Assembly: GCF_000787375.1 (NCBI RefSeq)
Contig: NZ_JRJU01000010.1
Coordinates: forward strand, 62,001-126,000
Direction: 5' to 3'
Source: Halalkalibacter okhensis
GTDB lineage: Bacteria > Bacillota > Bacilli > Bacillales > Bacillaceae_D
Length of the DNA: 64,000 nucleotides
The number at the start of each line of letters is the position of its first letter. Position 1 is the stretch's first letter. A model generated the notes under the pieces. It saw only the letters and a list, made by a program, of their open reading frames with translations, did not search any database and was not told the origin of the DNA. Below are positions 18,846 through 27,686 of the stretch, piece by piece. A program made the position numbers and the translations under genes.

Positions 18846-19817
18846 TTAAAATTTACGTTTACCGATATAGGCAGCAATTTCTCTTAAGTATGTTTTTTCT
18901 TCCGTATCAGGTAATCTTTCTAAAGCTTGGTAGGCTTTTTCTAAGTATTGATCACTAATTGAGATTGAATATTCAATTCCCCCTGATTTCTTAATCGCTG
19001 TTAAGATCGGGGATACATCAATATCTTCAGGATAATTTGTAGCAAGCATCTCTTTAATCAGCTGTCTAATTTTTATATCATTATGCATCGCATAAAGAGC
19101 AGGTAATGTTACATTTCCTTGGCGCAAATCTCCACCAGCTGGCTTTCCTAATTGTTCTTCTGTCCCCACGAAATCTAATATATCATCAGTGATTTGAAAA
19201 GACATCCCAACATTGTAGCCAAATTGATACAGATTTCTTTGAATGTCTCTATCTGCATTAGCAGCAAGAGCTCCTAACTCACAACTAACGGCAATTAATA
19301 ACGCTGTTTTTCGTTTAATTCGTCTCAAGTATACCCGAAAATGTTGTCCCCAATTGTACTGATCTTTAATTTGTTCAATTTCGCCTAGACACATTTCGAC
19401 CATCGCATTCGATAAAATTTGATGGATTTGCGGGTTCGCAAAGAACGTTGATGTTTCTAAGGCTTTGCCAAAAATAAAATCTCCTGTATACATCGCTACA
19501 CGATTATCCCATTGAGACTTAATGGTTTTTTTCCCACGCCTAAGTTCAGCATCGTCTATCACATCATCATGAACAAGTGAACCCATATGAATCAATTCAA
19601 GCGGGACAGCAATATGCTTTAACTTATTGATATCATATTGTCCAAATCTAGCTGCTAGCAAGACAAAAACAGGACGAATTCTTTTTCCACCTGCTCTAAG
19701 CAATTGTGTTGCAGCCTCTTGTAACACTTCATTCTTTGCTAAAACGGTCTCTTCAAGTTCTTTTTCAATAATATTAATATCTGATTGAAATTGCATATAA
19801 ATTTCTGCTAGTTTCAT
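18846..19817 (-). CDS. hepT: Heptaprenyl diphosphate synthase component II
   Basis: Catalytic subunit that elongates isoprenyl diphosphate to the C35 tail of menaquinone-7. The ATG at 19817 has AAGGTGG five bases upstream, giving 323 residues. First Asp-rich motif LVHDDVIDDAELRRG at about 80-95 and second motif QITDDILDFVG at about 210. GGKRIRP binds the IPP phosphate. It needs HepS, encoded five genes upstream in the same direction. Confidence 0.95.
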   Translation of the reverse strand: MKLAEIYMQFQSDINIIEKELEETVLAKNEVLQEAATQLLRAGGKRIRPVFVLLAARFGQYDINKLKHIAVPLELIHMGSLVHDDVIDDAELRRGKKTIKSQWDNRVAMYTGDFIFGKALETSTFFANPQIHQILSNAMVEMCLGEIEQIKDQYNWGQHFRVYLRRIKRKTALLIAVSCELGALAANADRDIQRNLYQFGYNVGMSFQITDDILDFVGTEEQLGKPAGGDLRQGNVTLPALYAMHNDIKIRQLIKEMLATNYPEDIDVSPILTAIKKSGGIEYSISISDQYLEKAYQALERLPDTEEKTYLREIAAYIGKRKF

Positions 19818-19871
19818 GTCGTCCACCTTATATCGTAAGACGATGTCAAATCGTCCACTTAGTGTTCTTTC

Positions 19872-20720
19872 TTACTCACTTTTAACCTCATCCCAAATAT
19901 GTAACTTTTTAATGGGCTGAGATAAATAATTCATTTGATAAAGAAGGTCAAAGTAATAAGACAATCCTTCTTGTTCCTTTTGACCAAAATCATTACAAAG
20001 CTTTTGAAAATAGTGATCCCAAAACACCTTATCGCCACCATGTGTTTTTAAAATATCAGCTATCATTGGCTGATAGTTTTTCGATTCACTTTCTAATTTG
20101 CTTTGCAAAAACGACCGATAAATAAGTCCTACTAAGCTAGGATGATCACGCAATGTTTCATTTCTCACCGCAAATACAGCGAACGTCATTGGCAACCCTG
20201 TTTGCTCATACCAAAGTTCGCCCAAATCATAATGATAAAGAGACGTTGTATACTCACGTCTTGCCACAATCGCGTCGTCACCAATTAAGAGACACGCATC
20301 ATGGTCGTGTAACATACTTTTGACATTTGGATTCATCGTAGTATAGGAGATTTGCAACGAATGAAAGTGCTCCAAGACTATTTTTAAAAGATGGACAGAA
20401 GAAGCAGAGCTCCATGTTAAAGCCACTTTCTTCCCATTTAACTCATGTAATGGTACCTTCGAGAATAGAAAGATGGAATTAACCGCACCATATGAGGTAA
20501 CAGACAAATTGGGAAGCAACGTATATCTTGTCGCATTTTCTGCATAAGCAAATGAAGAAATCCCACCAATATCAATTCGTCCCTTAGACATTTCGTTATT
20601 TAATTGTGCAGGAACTTGGGGAACAAATCGACAATTATGCTCAATAAGCTTCTGTTTATCTAAATGATAAAAAAACGGTAGAATATTTGTATAGGAAATC
20701 TCACCAATAACGACACTCAT
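19872..20720 (-). CDS. mqnA: Chorismate dehydratase MqnA (futalosine pathway)
   Basis: Removes water from chorismate to make 3-enolpyruvyl-benzoate, the first step of the futalosine route to menaquinone. 282 residues starting MSVVIGEISYTNILPFFYHL; the family S-Y-x-N-x-x-P-x-x-Y-like opening, DIGGISSFAYAEN and the LLIGDDAI segment are present, in a periplasmic-binding-protein-like fold without signal peptide. The ATG overlaps the ubiX stop (ATGA). Placement with hepT, ubiX, mqnP and menG strongly supports the quinone role. Bacillus subtilis uses the Men pathway instead. Confidence 0.9.
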   Translation of the reverse strand: MSVVIGEISYTNILPFFYHLDKQKLIEHNCRFVPQVPAQLNNEMSKGRIDIGGISSFAYAENATRYTLLPNLSVTSYGAVNSIFLFSKVPLHELNGKKVALTWSSASSVHLLKIVLEHFHSLQISYTTMNPNVKSMLHDHDACLLIGDDAIVARREYTTSLYHYDLGELWYEQTGLPMTFAVFAVRNETLRDHPSLVGLIYRSFLQSKLESESKNYQPMIADILKTHGGDKVFWDHYFQKLCNDFGQKEQEGLSYYFDLLYQMNYLSQPIKKLHIWDEVKSE

Positions 20721-21331
20721 CTTTCTTCCCCCCAACGTGTAAATAACTCATGCTCTACACCTAAACTATCTAGTGCCTTGCCAACAAGAAAATTCACTAG
20801 ATCATCCATTGTCTTTGGTAAATGATAAAACCCAGGCATTGCAGGCAAAATCTTAGCTCCAACTTTTGAAACTCGTAACATATTTTCTAAATGAAGCTGA
20901 TTTAAAGGGGTTTCCCTTGGGACTAATACAAGTTTACGACCTTCTTTTAACATAACATCAGCCGTACGTTCTAGCAGATTCCCCGAAGCACCATGAGCAA
21001 TCCCTGAAAGGGTCCCCATCGAACACGGAATGATGATCATTCCATCATTTTGGTAAGAACCACTAGCAATTGGCGCTCCATAATCATGCAAATGATGTGT
21101 GTGAAGTTCACCACCATATTTACCGAACAAATCTTGAATGACTCTATCTCGATCATCTATATTTAAAAGAAGTTCTTCTTGAAAAACACGCCACGCAGCT
21201 TCAGTTAATATTAAGTGTACTTTATATGATTCAGTTAAAAGCTGTTGAACTAAACGAACACCATAAATAGCTCCGCTGGCTCCTGTAATCCCGACCGTAT
21301 AAATTCCTCTCATACTACTGCTTTCATTCAT
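20717..21331 (-). CDS. UbiX-like flavin prenyltransferase
   Basis: UbiX enzymes prenylate FMN to make the cofactor of UbiD decarboxylases. 204 residues; YTVGITGASGAIYGVRLVQQL is the FMN-binding opening, IIPCSMGTLSGIAHG contains the family S-M-x-T loop, and LVLVPRETPLNQLHLENML is a hallmark. In the futalosine route a UbiX/UbiD pair (described as MqnM/MqnL) removes a carboxyl group; no UbiD is in the window, so it must be elsewhere. Start and stop overlap neighbours by four bases each. Confidence 0.9.
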   Translation of the reverse strand: MNESSSMRGIYTVGITGASGAIYGVRLVQQLLTESYKVHLILTEAAWRVFQEELLLNIDDRDRVIQDLFGKYGGELHTHHLHDYGAPIASGSYQNDGMIIIPCSMGTLSGIAHGASGNLLERTADVMLKEGRKLVLVPRETPLNQLHLENMLRVSKVGAKILPAMPGFYHLPKTMDDLVNFLVGKALDSLGVEHELFTRWGEER

Positions 21332-22191
21332 AGTAGTACATCTCCCATCGCAAAAACGAACATAACAATACTTAATATTCCGTTCATCGTGAAAAAGGCT
21401 ACATCTAACTTGGACAGATCATCCTCTGAAACAAGAGAATGCTCATAAATCATAATCGCACCAGCTATAAGTACACCCATAAAATACAACCAACTAAGTT
21501 CAGTAAAGAAAAATAAGCCGAGAAAGCTTAGAAAACTAATAACATGCAGAAAACGAGCAATCTTTAATGCTCGTCCAATGCCAAAGCGGCTAGGAATAGA
21601 AAACAATCCATGTTCGCGATCATATTCTGCATCCTGAGTCGCGTAAATCACATCGAATCCAGCCGTCCATAAGGCAACCGCTAAAAACAAAAGAAGAGCC
21701 TCCCACGTTAATGTTCCTGTGGCACCAACCCATCCACCTAATGGAGCAATTCCGATTGTAACCCCTAGAACAATATGGCACATCCAAGTAAATCGTTTTG
21801 TGTACGAATAAATAACAAGAAAAAAGACAGCCACCGGTAGTAAATAAACGGCAAGCATATTTAGCTTAAAGGCTGCATAAAATAACAATCCGAATGAAAT
21901 AATGATAAATAATAACACTTCTATTTTTGAAACTAACCCCGCAGGAATCGCTCTTGTTGCCGTCCTTGGGTTATGTTTATCTATCTGCTCATCAATCACT
22001 CTGTTCAATGACATAGCTGCACTTCTTGCCCCAACCATTGCTACTGTGATCCAAATCCATTGAGAGACCGTAGGCATTGTCCCATCAACAATATATGCAC
22101 CCAACATTGCACCAAAAAAAGCAAATGGCAAAGCAAAAACGGTGTGCTCAAATTTAATCATTTCTAAGATGATTTTCAACTTTCTAATCAC
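21328..22191 (-). CDS. mqnP: UbiA-family prenyltransferase, probable MqnP
   Basis: Membrane prenyltransferase, 287 residues with about eight hydrophobic helices. The first Asp-rich motif is NRVIDEQIDKHNPRTATRAIP (about 63-83), and the second is DVIYATQDAEYDREHG (about 180-195). These bind the polyprenyl diphosphate and Mg. In this context it should attach the heptaprenyl chain to the dihydroxynaphthoate-type ring; related proteins are often labelled 4-hydroxybenzoate octaprenyltransferase. Context decides between the two, and MqnP is more likely here. Confidence 0.85.
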   Translation of the reverse strand: MIRKLKIILEMIKFEHTVFALPFAFFGAMLGAYIVDGTMPTVSQWIWITVAMVGARSAAMSLNRVIDEQIDKHNPRTATRAIPAGLVSKIEVLLFIIISFGLLFYAAFKLNMLAVYLLPVAVFFLVIYSYTKRFTWMCHIVLGVTIGIAPLGGWVGATGTLTWEALLLFLAVALWTAGFDVIYATQDAEYDREHGLFSIPSRFGIGRALKIARFLHVISFLSFLGLFFFTELSWLYFMGVLIAGAIMIYEHSLVSEDDLSKLDVAFFTMNGILSIVMFVFAMGDVLL

Positions 22192-22212
22192 GAAATATCT
22201 GCTCCAATTCTG

Positions 22213-22926
22213 CTAGTTTCCAACTGATTTTTTCCCTAAATGCATTGCTGCTACTCCACCGGAGTAAGGTTTCACTTCTACATCTACAAAACCCGCCTCA
22301 CGAAACATTTCTGCCAACTTATCGCGATTTGGAAATGACATAGTTGATTCTTGAAGCCACGAATACTCTTCATAACTCTTAGCAAATAGCTTTCCAAATA
22401 ACGGCATAACTTGACGAAAATAAAAAAAGTATAACTGTTTAAATACGGGAATGGTTGGTTGAGACGTTTCTAAACAAACAACGGTTCCACCTGGCTTTAC
22501 TACACGATGCATTTCTCGTAACACCTTCATGTAATTCGGAACATTTCTTAAACCGAAGCCAATCGTAACAAAATCAAAGCGATTATCTTCATACGGAAGG
22601 TCCATCGCATTGCCATGACGTAAGTTTACTTGAGCCAGCTTCTTTTCCTCTATCTTCTCTTGGCCAATTTTCAACATATTTTGACTGAAATCAAGCCCTT
22701 CTACATGTCCTTTTGGACCAACCTCTTCCCCTAAGGCAATGGCCCAATCTGCTGTTCCACAACAAACATCAAGTGCTTGATCGCCCTTTTGAACATTCAT
22801 CCTTCTCATTGTATCCTTACGCCAAGCTTTATGACGTTGGAAGCTAATAACTGAGTTCATAATATCGTATTTTTTATAAATGGATTCAAAAACTTGATGG
22901 ACTCGTTCTTCTTTCGTTTGTGTCAT
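22213..22926 (-). CDS. menG: Demethylmenaquinone methyltransferase
   Basis: SAM-dependent last step of menaquinone synthesis, also called UbiE/MenH in Bacillus. The ATG at 22926 is spaced 8 bases from AAGGG; the in-frame GTG at 22935 touches it. 237 residues with [15 protein letters not shown] (SAM site), [22 protein letters not shown] and the C-terminal [13 protein letters not shown] signature. Lies between hepS and mqnP; in B. subtilis it is directly between hepS and hepT. Confidence 0.95.
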   Translation of the reverse strand: MTQTKEERVHQVFESIYKKYDIMNSVISFQRHKAWRKDTMRRMNVQKGDQALDVCCGTADWAIALGEEVGPKGHVEGLDFSQNMLKIGQEKIEEKKLAQVNLRHGNAMDLPYEDNRFDFVTIGFGLRNVPNYMKVLREMHRVVKPGGTVVCLETSQPTIPVFKQLYFFYFRQVMPLFGKLFAKSYEEYSWLQESTMSFPNRDKLAEMFREAGFVDVEVKPYSGGVAAMHLGKKSVGN

Positions 22927-22931
22927 CTTGC

Positions 22932-23717
22932 TCACCCTTCTTCTGCTGCAATTTCTTGATATCGCGAATGCCCTAATAAATCATCGACGTGTTCAATAAT
23001 AAAGTTCTCAAAAGTGTTAAGCTCTTTGCTATTTGTTAATAGCCTGTCTTTCACATCTTCTATCCTTCGTTCAACACTTTGAAGCTTATCTTCCCCAGGT
23101 GATCGCTCAGATAGAATCGCTTCTATGAGAACACTTTCTTTTCCATTTAACCATTCAGTTTTTTCACGAACAAGTTTTTTTAAATAAAAGAAATCTCTTA
23201 TAACAGCTTTCCAGAACGGCTGTTCAAAATAATTTGCCATTTTTTGCATAAGGGCTGATTCAATTTGTGCCGTAGTTTGTTCCAGGTCATCATACTTCAC
23301 ATTTGTTAGATCATATAAATTCATTTTTGACTCATTAATTTCTTGAATAGATTGTCCATAGATCCGAATCATAGGAACATGCTTTTTTTCCGCTAGCAAA
23401 AAATAGAAAAGGCTAACATAGTAGTCACCTGCAAGTACGGTTAGCTGTCGGTTTTTTCGCAACTCGTCAGAAGTAACTGGATGAAGGGAGACCTCATCAT
23501 GCATATCGAATGCAGCTTGAAGTAATAATGCTGAAATCGTGAACATTTTTGCTTCTGTATTTGGCAATCGCTCATTCATCATAGCTATTAAGAATCGAAC
23601 CTTATCATCATCTATTTCTGGTTCAGGAACATACGATTGCAAATATAGATGCTCAGTTAAGCTATAAAAGCTCCTTTTGATTTCTTTAACTTTCTCATTA
23701 AACTTACTTTTGTTCAT
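22932..23717 (-). CDS. hepS: Heptaprenyl diphosphate synthase component I
   Basis: Non-catalytic partner of HepT that sets product length. The ATG at 23717 follows GGGGGATTTTTAT, giving 261 residues. Poorly conserved all-helical protein; identification rests on the HepS-like segments ([40 protein letters not shown]) and the conserved position between mtrB and menG. First gene of the menaquinone cluster. Confidence 0.88.
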   Translation of the reverse strand: MNKSKFNEKVKEIKRSFYSLTEHLYLQSYVPEPEIDDDKVRFLIAMMNERLPNTEAKMFTISALLLQAAFDMHDEVSLHPVTSDELRKNRQLTVLAGDYYVSLFYFLLAEKKHVPMIRIYGQSIQEINESKMNLYDLTNVKYDDLEQTTAQIESALMQKMANYFEQPFWKAVIRDFFYLKKLVREKTEWLNGKESVLIEAILSERSPGEDKLQSVERRIEDVKDRLLTNSKELNTFENFIIEHVDDLLGHSRYQEIAAEEG

Positions 23718-23818
23718 ATAAAAATCCCCCAAATTCCGTCCTTCATTGTTGTAGTTGCCTATTTAAAAACCCCAATCATTATATCATAGGTTCTACAATA
23801 ACCTATTATGTAAAAGTG

Positions 23819-24037
23819 TCATTCTTCCGTATCCATTGTTCCATGACTTGTTTGTATTATAGCCTTGCCTCGTACTTTTACAGCTGAGGTGTGTTCTGTA
23901 AATTGAGCGATCATCACTTCGCCTTTATCCAGTTTTTCAGAATGGTGAAACCGAGTATCCGATCCGCGTGTTAAACCAATCACATTCACACCGTTTTCTT
24001 TTGCTTTTATGACAAAAAATTCATTTTGATTACTCAT
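23819..24037 (-). CDS. mtrB: Tryptophan RNA-binding attenuation protein TRAP
   Basis: Forms an 11-subunit ring that, when loaded with tryptophan, binds (G/U)AG repeats and ends trp transcription. 72 residues, nearly identical in pattern to B. subtilis [24 protein letters not shown] and [12 protein letters not shown]. The RNA-binding Lys/Lys/Arg set is present (K35, K54, R56). Its target site lies in this window at 14308-14357. The usual partner gene mtrA (folE) and hbs are not adjacent. Confidence 0.96.
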   Translation of the reverse strand: MSNQNEFFVIKAKENGVNVIGLTRGSDTRFHHSEKLDKGEVMIAQFTEHTSAVKVRGKAIIQTSHGTMDTEE

Positions 24038-24339
24038 CTCAACTCTCCTATTTTCACGTAATTCAATACTACCTATTCTAACATGATCTATCTTACCATG
24101 GATTAGAAATTTTCGCTTCTTGCTGCGCTAAAAAGTAAAGCCTCCAAGATGCTTATATTCAATAAGGTATACTGCCGATGTTAAACGATTTCAAATCAAG
24201 GCACTTCTAATAAATCTTAGCATAGACATGATTAATAAAGCAAAAAGAACCCCCTTTTTGAGGGGGCACTAAAGAAAGATTTGTTTCACCTTTTTCAGTG
24301 GCTTCGTTAGGGAGTTCTTTATGACATGGCATTTCACCT
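24038..24339. other. mtrB-spoIVA spacer without a gene
   Basis: Holds the spoIVA terminator and a copy of CTTTTTCAGTG (24290-24300). I see no HU (hbs) or folE remnant, which occupy this place in B. subtilis. No ORF with a ribosome site is present. Confidence 0.6.
24250..24266 (-). terminator. Terminator after spoIVA
   Basis: CCCCC/GGGGG stem with an A/T loop, followed on the minus strand by TTCTTTTTG. Confidence 0.7.
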
Positions 24340-25818
24340 TTATAGGATAATGGCAATCAAACCACCAGAACCCTCATTAATAATGCGCTCTAATGTTTCT
24401 TTTAATTTATAGCGTGCATTTTCCGGCATTAGAGATAATTTTGCTGATATGCCTTCGCGAACAATCGAATTTAGAGATCTTCCGAATATATCTGAGTTCC
24501 AAATAGAAAGCGGGTTCTCTTCAAAATCCTGCATTAAGTAGCGTACGAGCTCCTCACTTTGCTTTTCTGTCCCGATAATTGGAGCGAACTCCGACTCAAC
24601 ATCGACTTTAATCATATGAATAGATGGAGCAACCGCTTTTAACCTAACTCCAAACCTTGAACCTTGGCGAATAATCTCTGGTTCATCAAGACTCATATCG
24701 GATAGAGCAGGAGCGGCAATTCCGTACCCCGTTTGTTTTACCATTCTAAGAGCATCAGCTACTTGATCGTACTCTTCTTTCGCATGAGCAAAGTCCTGCA
24801 TTAATTGTAAGAGATGATCTTTGCCTCTAATCTCTACTCCAACCACTTCTTTTAATACTTGGTCATATAAATCATCTGGAGCATATAAGTCGATTTCAGC
24901 AATTCCTTGACCCATTTCAATTCCAGCTAAACGAGCATCGTCAATAAACTCATATTCAGTAAATTGACCGACAACGCGATCTACATCACGAAGCCTTTTA
25001 ATATCTTTAACTGTCTCGCGGACAGATTCTTCATAGCTTTGACGTAACCAGTGATCTTCTCTTAATACCATAACCCAGCTAGGAAGATTCACATTCACCT
25101 CATGTACAGGGAACTCATACAATACCTCACGAAGCACATTATTAATATCTTGATCTGTCATGCTCTCAATACTCATTGCAAGACAAGGAATGTCATATTT
25201 TTCTGCAAGTTGCGTTCGAAGTTGCTCCGTGTCGGGATGATGTGGTCTGACACTGTTCACAACCATAATAAACGGCTTGCCAACTTCTTTCAATTCCTCT
25301 ACGACACGTGCCTCTGATTCTAAATAATCTTGGCGTGGAATCTCACCAATGGACCCATCCGTTGTTACAACAACGCCTAAGGTTGAATGCTCCTGGATTA
25401 CTTTTCTTGTTCCAATTTCAGCTGCTTCTTGAAAAGGAATAGGTTCCTCATACCATGGAGTGTTAATCATACGAGGCCCATGCTCATCCTCATATCCTTT
25501 TGCACCTGGTACTGCATAACCAACACAATCCACAAGACGAACATTTACATCCAACCCGTCGTCGACATGAATAGAGATGGCTTGATTTGGAACAAATTTA
25601 GGTTCTGTTGTCATAATGGTCTTTCCAGCTGCACTTTGCGGCAACTCATCTTGAGCTCTCGCTTTTTCTGATTCACTTTCAATATTCGGGAGAACGACTA
25701 GCTCCATAAATTTCTTAATGAATGTCGACTTCCCTGTCCGAACCGCACCTACAACTCCGAGATAAATATCGCCGTCAGTGCGTTCAGCAATATCCTTGAA
25801 AATATCAACCTTTTCCAC
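24340..25818 (-). CDS. spoIVA: Stage IV sporulation protein A, spore coat basement ATPase
   Basis: Polymerises on the forespore surface with ATP hydrolysis and anchors the coat. 492 residues, the family length. Walker A GVVGAVRTGKSTFIKKF at about 22-38, DCVGY as Walker B-like region and the conserved C-terminal end SGGLIAIIL. The GTG start follows GGGAGGGG. Upstream, TCATAAA and CATAGAT on the minus strand about 13 bases apart resemble a sigma-E promoter, as expected for a mother-cell gene; this last point is inference. Confidence 0.97.
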   Translation of the reverse strand: MEKVDIFKDIAERTDGDIYLGVVGAVRTGKSTFIKKFMELVVLPNIESESEKARAQDELPQSAAGKTIMTTEPKFVPNQAISIHVDDGLDVNVRLVDCVGYAVPGAKGYEDEHGPRMINTPWYEEPIPFQEAAEIGTRKVIQEHSTLGVVVTTDGSIGEIPRQDYLESEARVVEELKEVGKPFIMVVNSVRPHHPDTEQLRTQLAEKYDIPCLAMSIESMTDQDINNVLREVLYEFPVHEVNVNLPSWVMVLREDHWLRQSYEESVRETVKDIKRLRDVDRVVGQFTEYEFIDDARLAGIEMGQGIAEIDLYAPDDLYDQVLKEVVGVEIRGKDHLLQLMQDFAHAKEEYDQVADALRMVKQTGYGIAAPALSDMSLDEPEIIRQGSRFGVRLKAVAPSIHMIKVDVESEFAPIIGTEKQSEELVRYLMQDFEENPLSIWNSDIFGRSLNSIVREGISAKLSLMPENARYKLKETLERIINEGSGGLIAIIL

Positions 25819-25977
25819 GTGATCCCCTCCCGATCGAGTAAAAATTTGAGTCTCAACTACTTTCCGTAAACCTTTGACACTATCATATCTATGATGTTGT
25901 CCAAGGTTTATGACAACCTTTAATAGAAAGTAAGAAGATTCTCGTTTTTGGGCTACCGAGAAGGGGAAAACAAAAAT

Positions 25978-26015
25978 GCCCCTTCCTCTGATATGTATAT
26001 CAGCTTGGAAGGGGC
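25978..26015 (-). terminator. Terminator after yphF
   Basis: GCCCCTTCC/GGAAGGGGC with an inner CTGATAT/ATATCAG stem, then ATTTTTGTTTT on the minus strand. Confidence 0.85.
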
Positions 26016-26082
26016 TTTATGCCAATTAATTATAAAACTATAGCCCTGTTTTACTTTTCAGTGCCCTGTAAAACTATTGTTT

Positions 26083-26802
26083 TTATCTAAGCTGCATTGC
26101 ATAAGTCGGTTCCCCATTTTCATCTAATACATAGGGAACACTTCGAAAAGGGACAAATGGTGTATGCTCGTATAATAACGACCTAATATCTTCGCCTTCT
26201 TCGAATGAATGATCATGCTCTTTAAGCATCATATTTAAATCGATTCGATAATCAATGATGATCTCACCATCATTTGTTAATAATAAAGGTAAATACGTAT
26301 CATGATAAGGGCTTCTAATATGTGGTGGTTCATTGTAATTTAACGCTTCGTAATCAAGCTTAAAAAGACCTACATCAAGCATTTCCTCTATCGGAGCAAA
26401 ACGATGCTTTCTCATATAATCATTTAATCGCTGTTGCAACTGCTGTATTTCTCGCTGTGATGTTAAATCTATTACTTTTATTCCTGGGTCCTCCTCTACG
26501 TTTACAAGGACATATTGAAATACGCCTCCATTCTCAAATGCAGTACCAGGTGGTTGTTGTAAATACCTTGGAACTAACTGATTAAAATCTATAATATACC
26601 TTTGATAAAGAGAGGTTGTTTCATCAAACGTACGTATAGGCAAGACACCCGTATCTGTTTGAAATTGTTCAACAGCATGCTGTACCGATTGCAATTGATC
26701 CGGATACGCAATCCGATTCTCAGCTCTTTGATCTTCTGGGAATAAGCAACCACTCAGAAGCACTAAGCTTATCAATAACATGACAAAAAAACATTTTTTC
26801 AA
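26083..26802 (-). CDS. yphF: Putative lipoprotein YphF
   Basis: The TTG at 26802 lies nine bases after AAAGGAG; a TTG at 26811 touches that site. The 239-residue product starts MKKCFFVMLLISLVLLSGC, a lipoprotein signal with the lipobox LLSGC, so it should be anchored to the outer face of the membrane. The rest is soluble and has no motif I recognise. Position between yphE and spoIVA matches B. subtilis YphF, of unknown function. Confidence 0.82.
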   Translation of the reverse strand: MKKCFFVMLLISLVLLSGCLFPEDQRAENRIAYPDQLQSVQHAVEQFQTDTGVLPIRTFDETTSLYQRYIIDFNQLVPRYLQQPPGTAFENGGVFQYVLVNVEEDPGIKVIDLTSQREIQQLQQRLNDYMRKHRFAPIEEMLDVGLFKLDYEALNYNEPPHIRSPYHDTYLPLLLTNDGEIIIDYRIDLNMMLKEHDHSFEEGEDIRSLLYEHTPFVPFRSVPYVLDENGEPTYAMQLR

Positions 26803-26823
26803 TCTTTCCAACTCCTTTCTTAT

Positions 26824-27027
26824 TTATAAAGTAGCCGTAGGCCCAACGATTACAATAAGAAAGACAATCCACCCTGAAATAAGCAAACATATAAACGAAA
26901 AGGCTAACACGAGTTTTTGAAGCCACCCTTTTAATTTTGCTCGACTAAAAATAGCTGTTCCTGCGGATACAAACATAAGCGCTAGCGCAAAAAAAGATAT
27001 CCACATATTCATCATCGCTTGAGACAC
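26824..27027 (-). CDS. yphE: Small membrane protein YphE (DUF2768)
   Basis: 67 residues with two membrane helices (about 7-27 and 37-60) separated by a basic loop SRAKLKGW. A GTG start lies ten bases after GGAGG; the ATGs three and four codons later are alternatives. It matches the DUF2768/YphE family found next to yphF and gpsA. Function unknown. Confidence 0.78.
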   Translation of the reverse strand: MSQAMMNMWISFFALALMFVSAGTAIFSRAKLKGWLQKLVLAFSFICLLISGWIVFLIVIVGPTATL

Positions 27028-27153
27028 GATCTATCATCCTCCATATATCCTATTTGCCCATCACATTATAGCACAGCTTGTCCAAAATGTCGGTGACAGA
27101 CTAAGGGCAAAAATTTTTTTATCGTTATAACACTGAATCCATTAATGTAAAAA

Positions 27154-27187
27154 AAGTTGGAGAAGTGGGGGCACACTTCTCCAACTT
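27154..27187 (-). terminator. Terminator after spoVIF
   Basis: AAGTTGGAGAAGTG/CACTTCTCCAACTT, 14 perfect pairs, followed by seven T on the minus strand. Confidence 0.88.
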
Positions 27188-27291
27188 GACGAAACCCTTC
27201 GTCTAAAACACAGCCCTATAGTAATGTTCGTTCACTACAAGTATATGCATTAACCACTCATTTGCTTGTGGCTTTTGCCTACACAGGGTAT

Positions 27292-27558
27292 TTATTTTTT
27301 ATTGAACATTTTCGCAAGCGAAGCAAAGTCCATTGGCATATTATTCGTTGTAATAGCTTTGACAATTTGATCTTCTTTTTCTTTTGATACTGGTTTGTTT
27401 GCAAGCTTTGCAACTTGTGAAATTAGCTGTCTTACTGCCGCTTCATCTTTAAGATTTGTATTACTAACAGAATTAGCTAACTTTAGCAATTCGTCAGGTC
27501 TTACATTTGTCTTTTTTTGAATTTGGTCCATGAAAGATGAGTCATTATTTTGGAACAT
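27292..27558 (-). CDS. SpoVIF-family sporulation protein
   Basis: 88 residues, no signal or membrane segment. The pattern MDQIQKKTNVRPDELLKLANSV and DEAAVRQLISQVAKLANKPVS is characteristic of the stage VI sporulation protein F family, whose B. subtilis member helps coat assembly. It ends in FASLAKMFNKK. A GGGAGGG ribosome site precedes the ATG. It has its own terminator. Whether it is the orthologue of SpoVIF or a paralogue cannot be told. Confidence 0.8.
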   Translation of the reverse strand: MFQNNDSSFMDQIQKKTNVRPDELLKLANSVSNTNLKDEAAVRQLISQVAKLANKPVSKEKEDQIVKAITTNNMPMDFASLAKMFNKK

Positions 27559-27643
27559 GATGCGCCCTCCCTCTTTCGTAATATCACAATATCATATGCG
27601 AGAAAGAGAAGAAGGTGCATAAGAGGCTTTAAAACCCAAAATC

Positions 27644-27681
27644 AAAAGGCACGAAAAAGGTGTTTCTTTTTCAGTGCCTTT
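27644..27681 (-). terminator. Terminator after gpsA, member of the CACTGAAAAAG hairpin family
   Basis: AAAAGGCAC-GAAAAAGG pairs with CTTTTTCAGTGCCTTT, followed by TTTTGATTTTG on the minus strand. Confidence 0.75.
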
Positions 27682-27686
27682 CCTAA

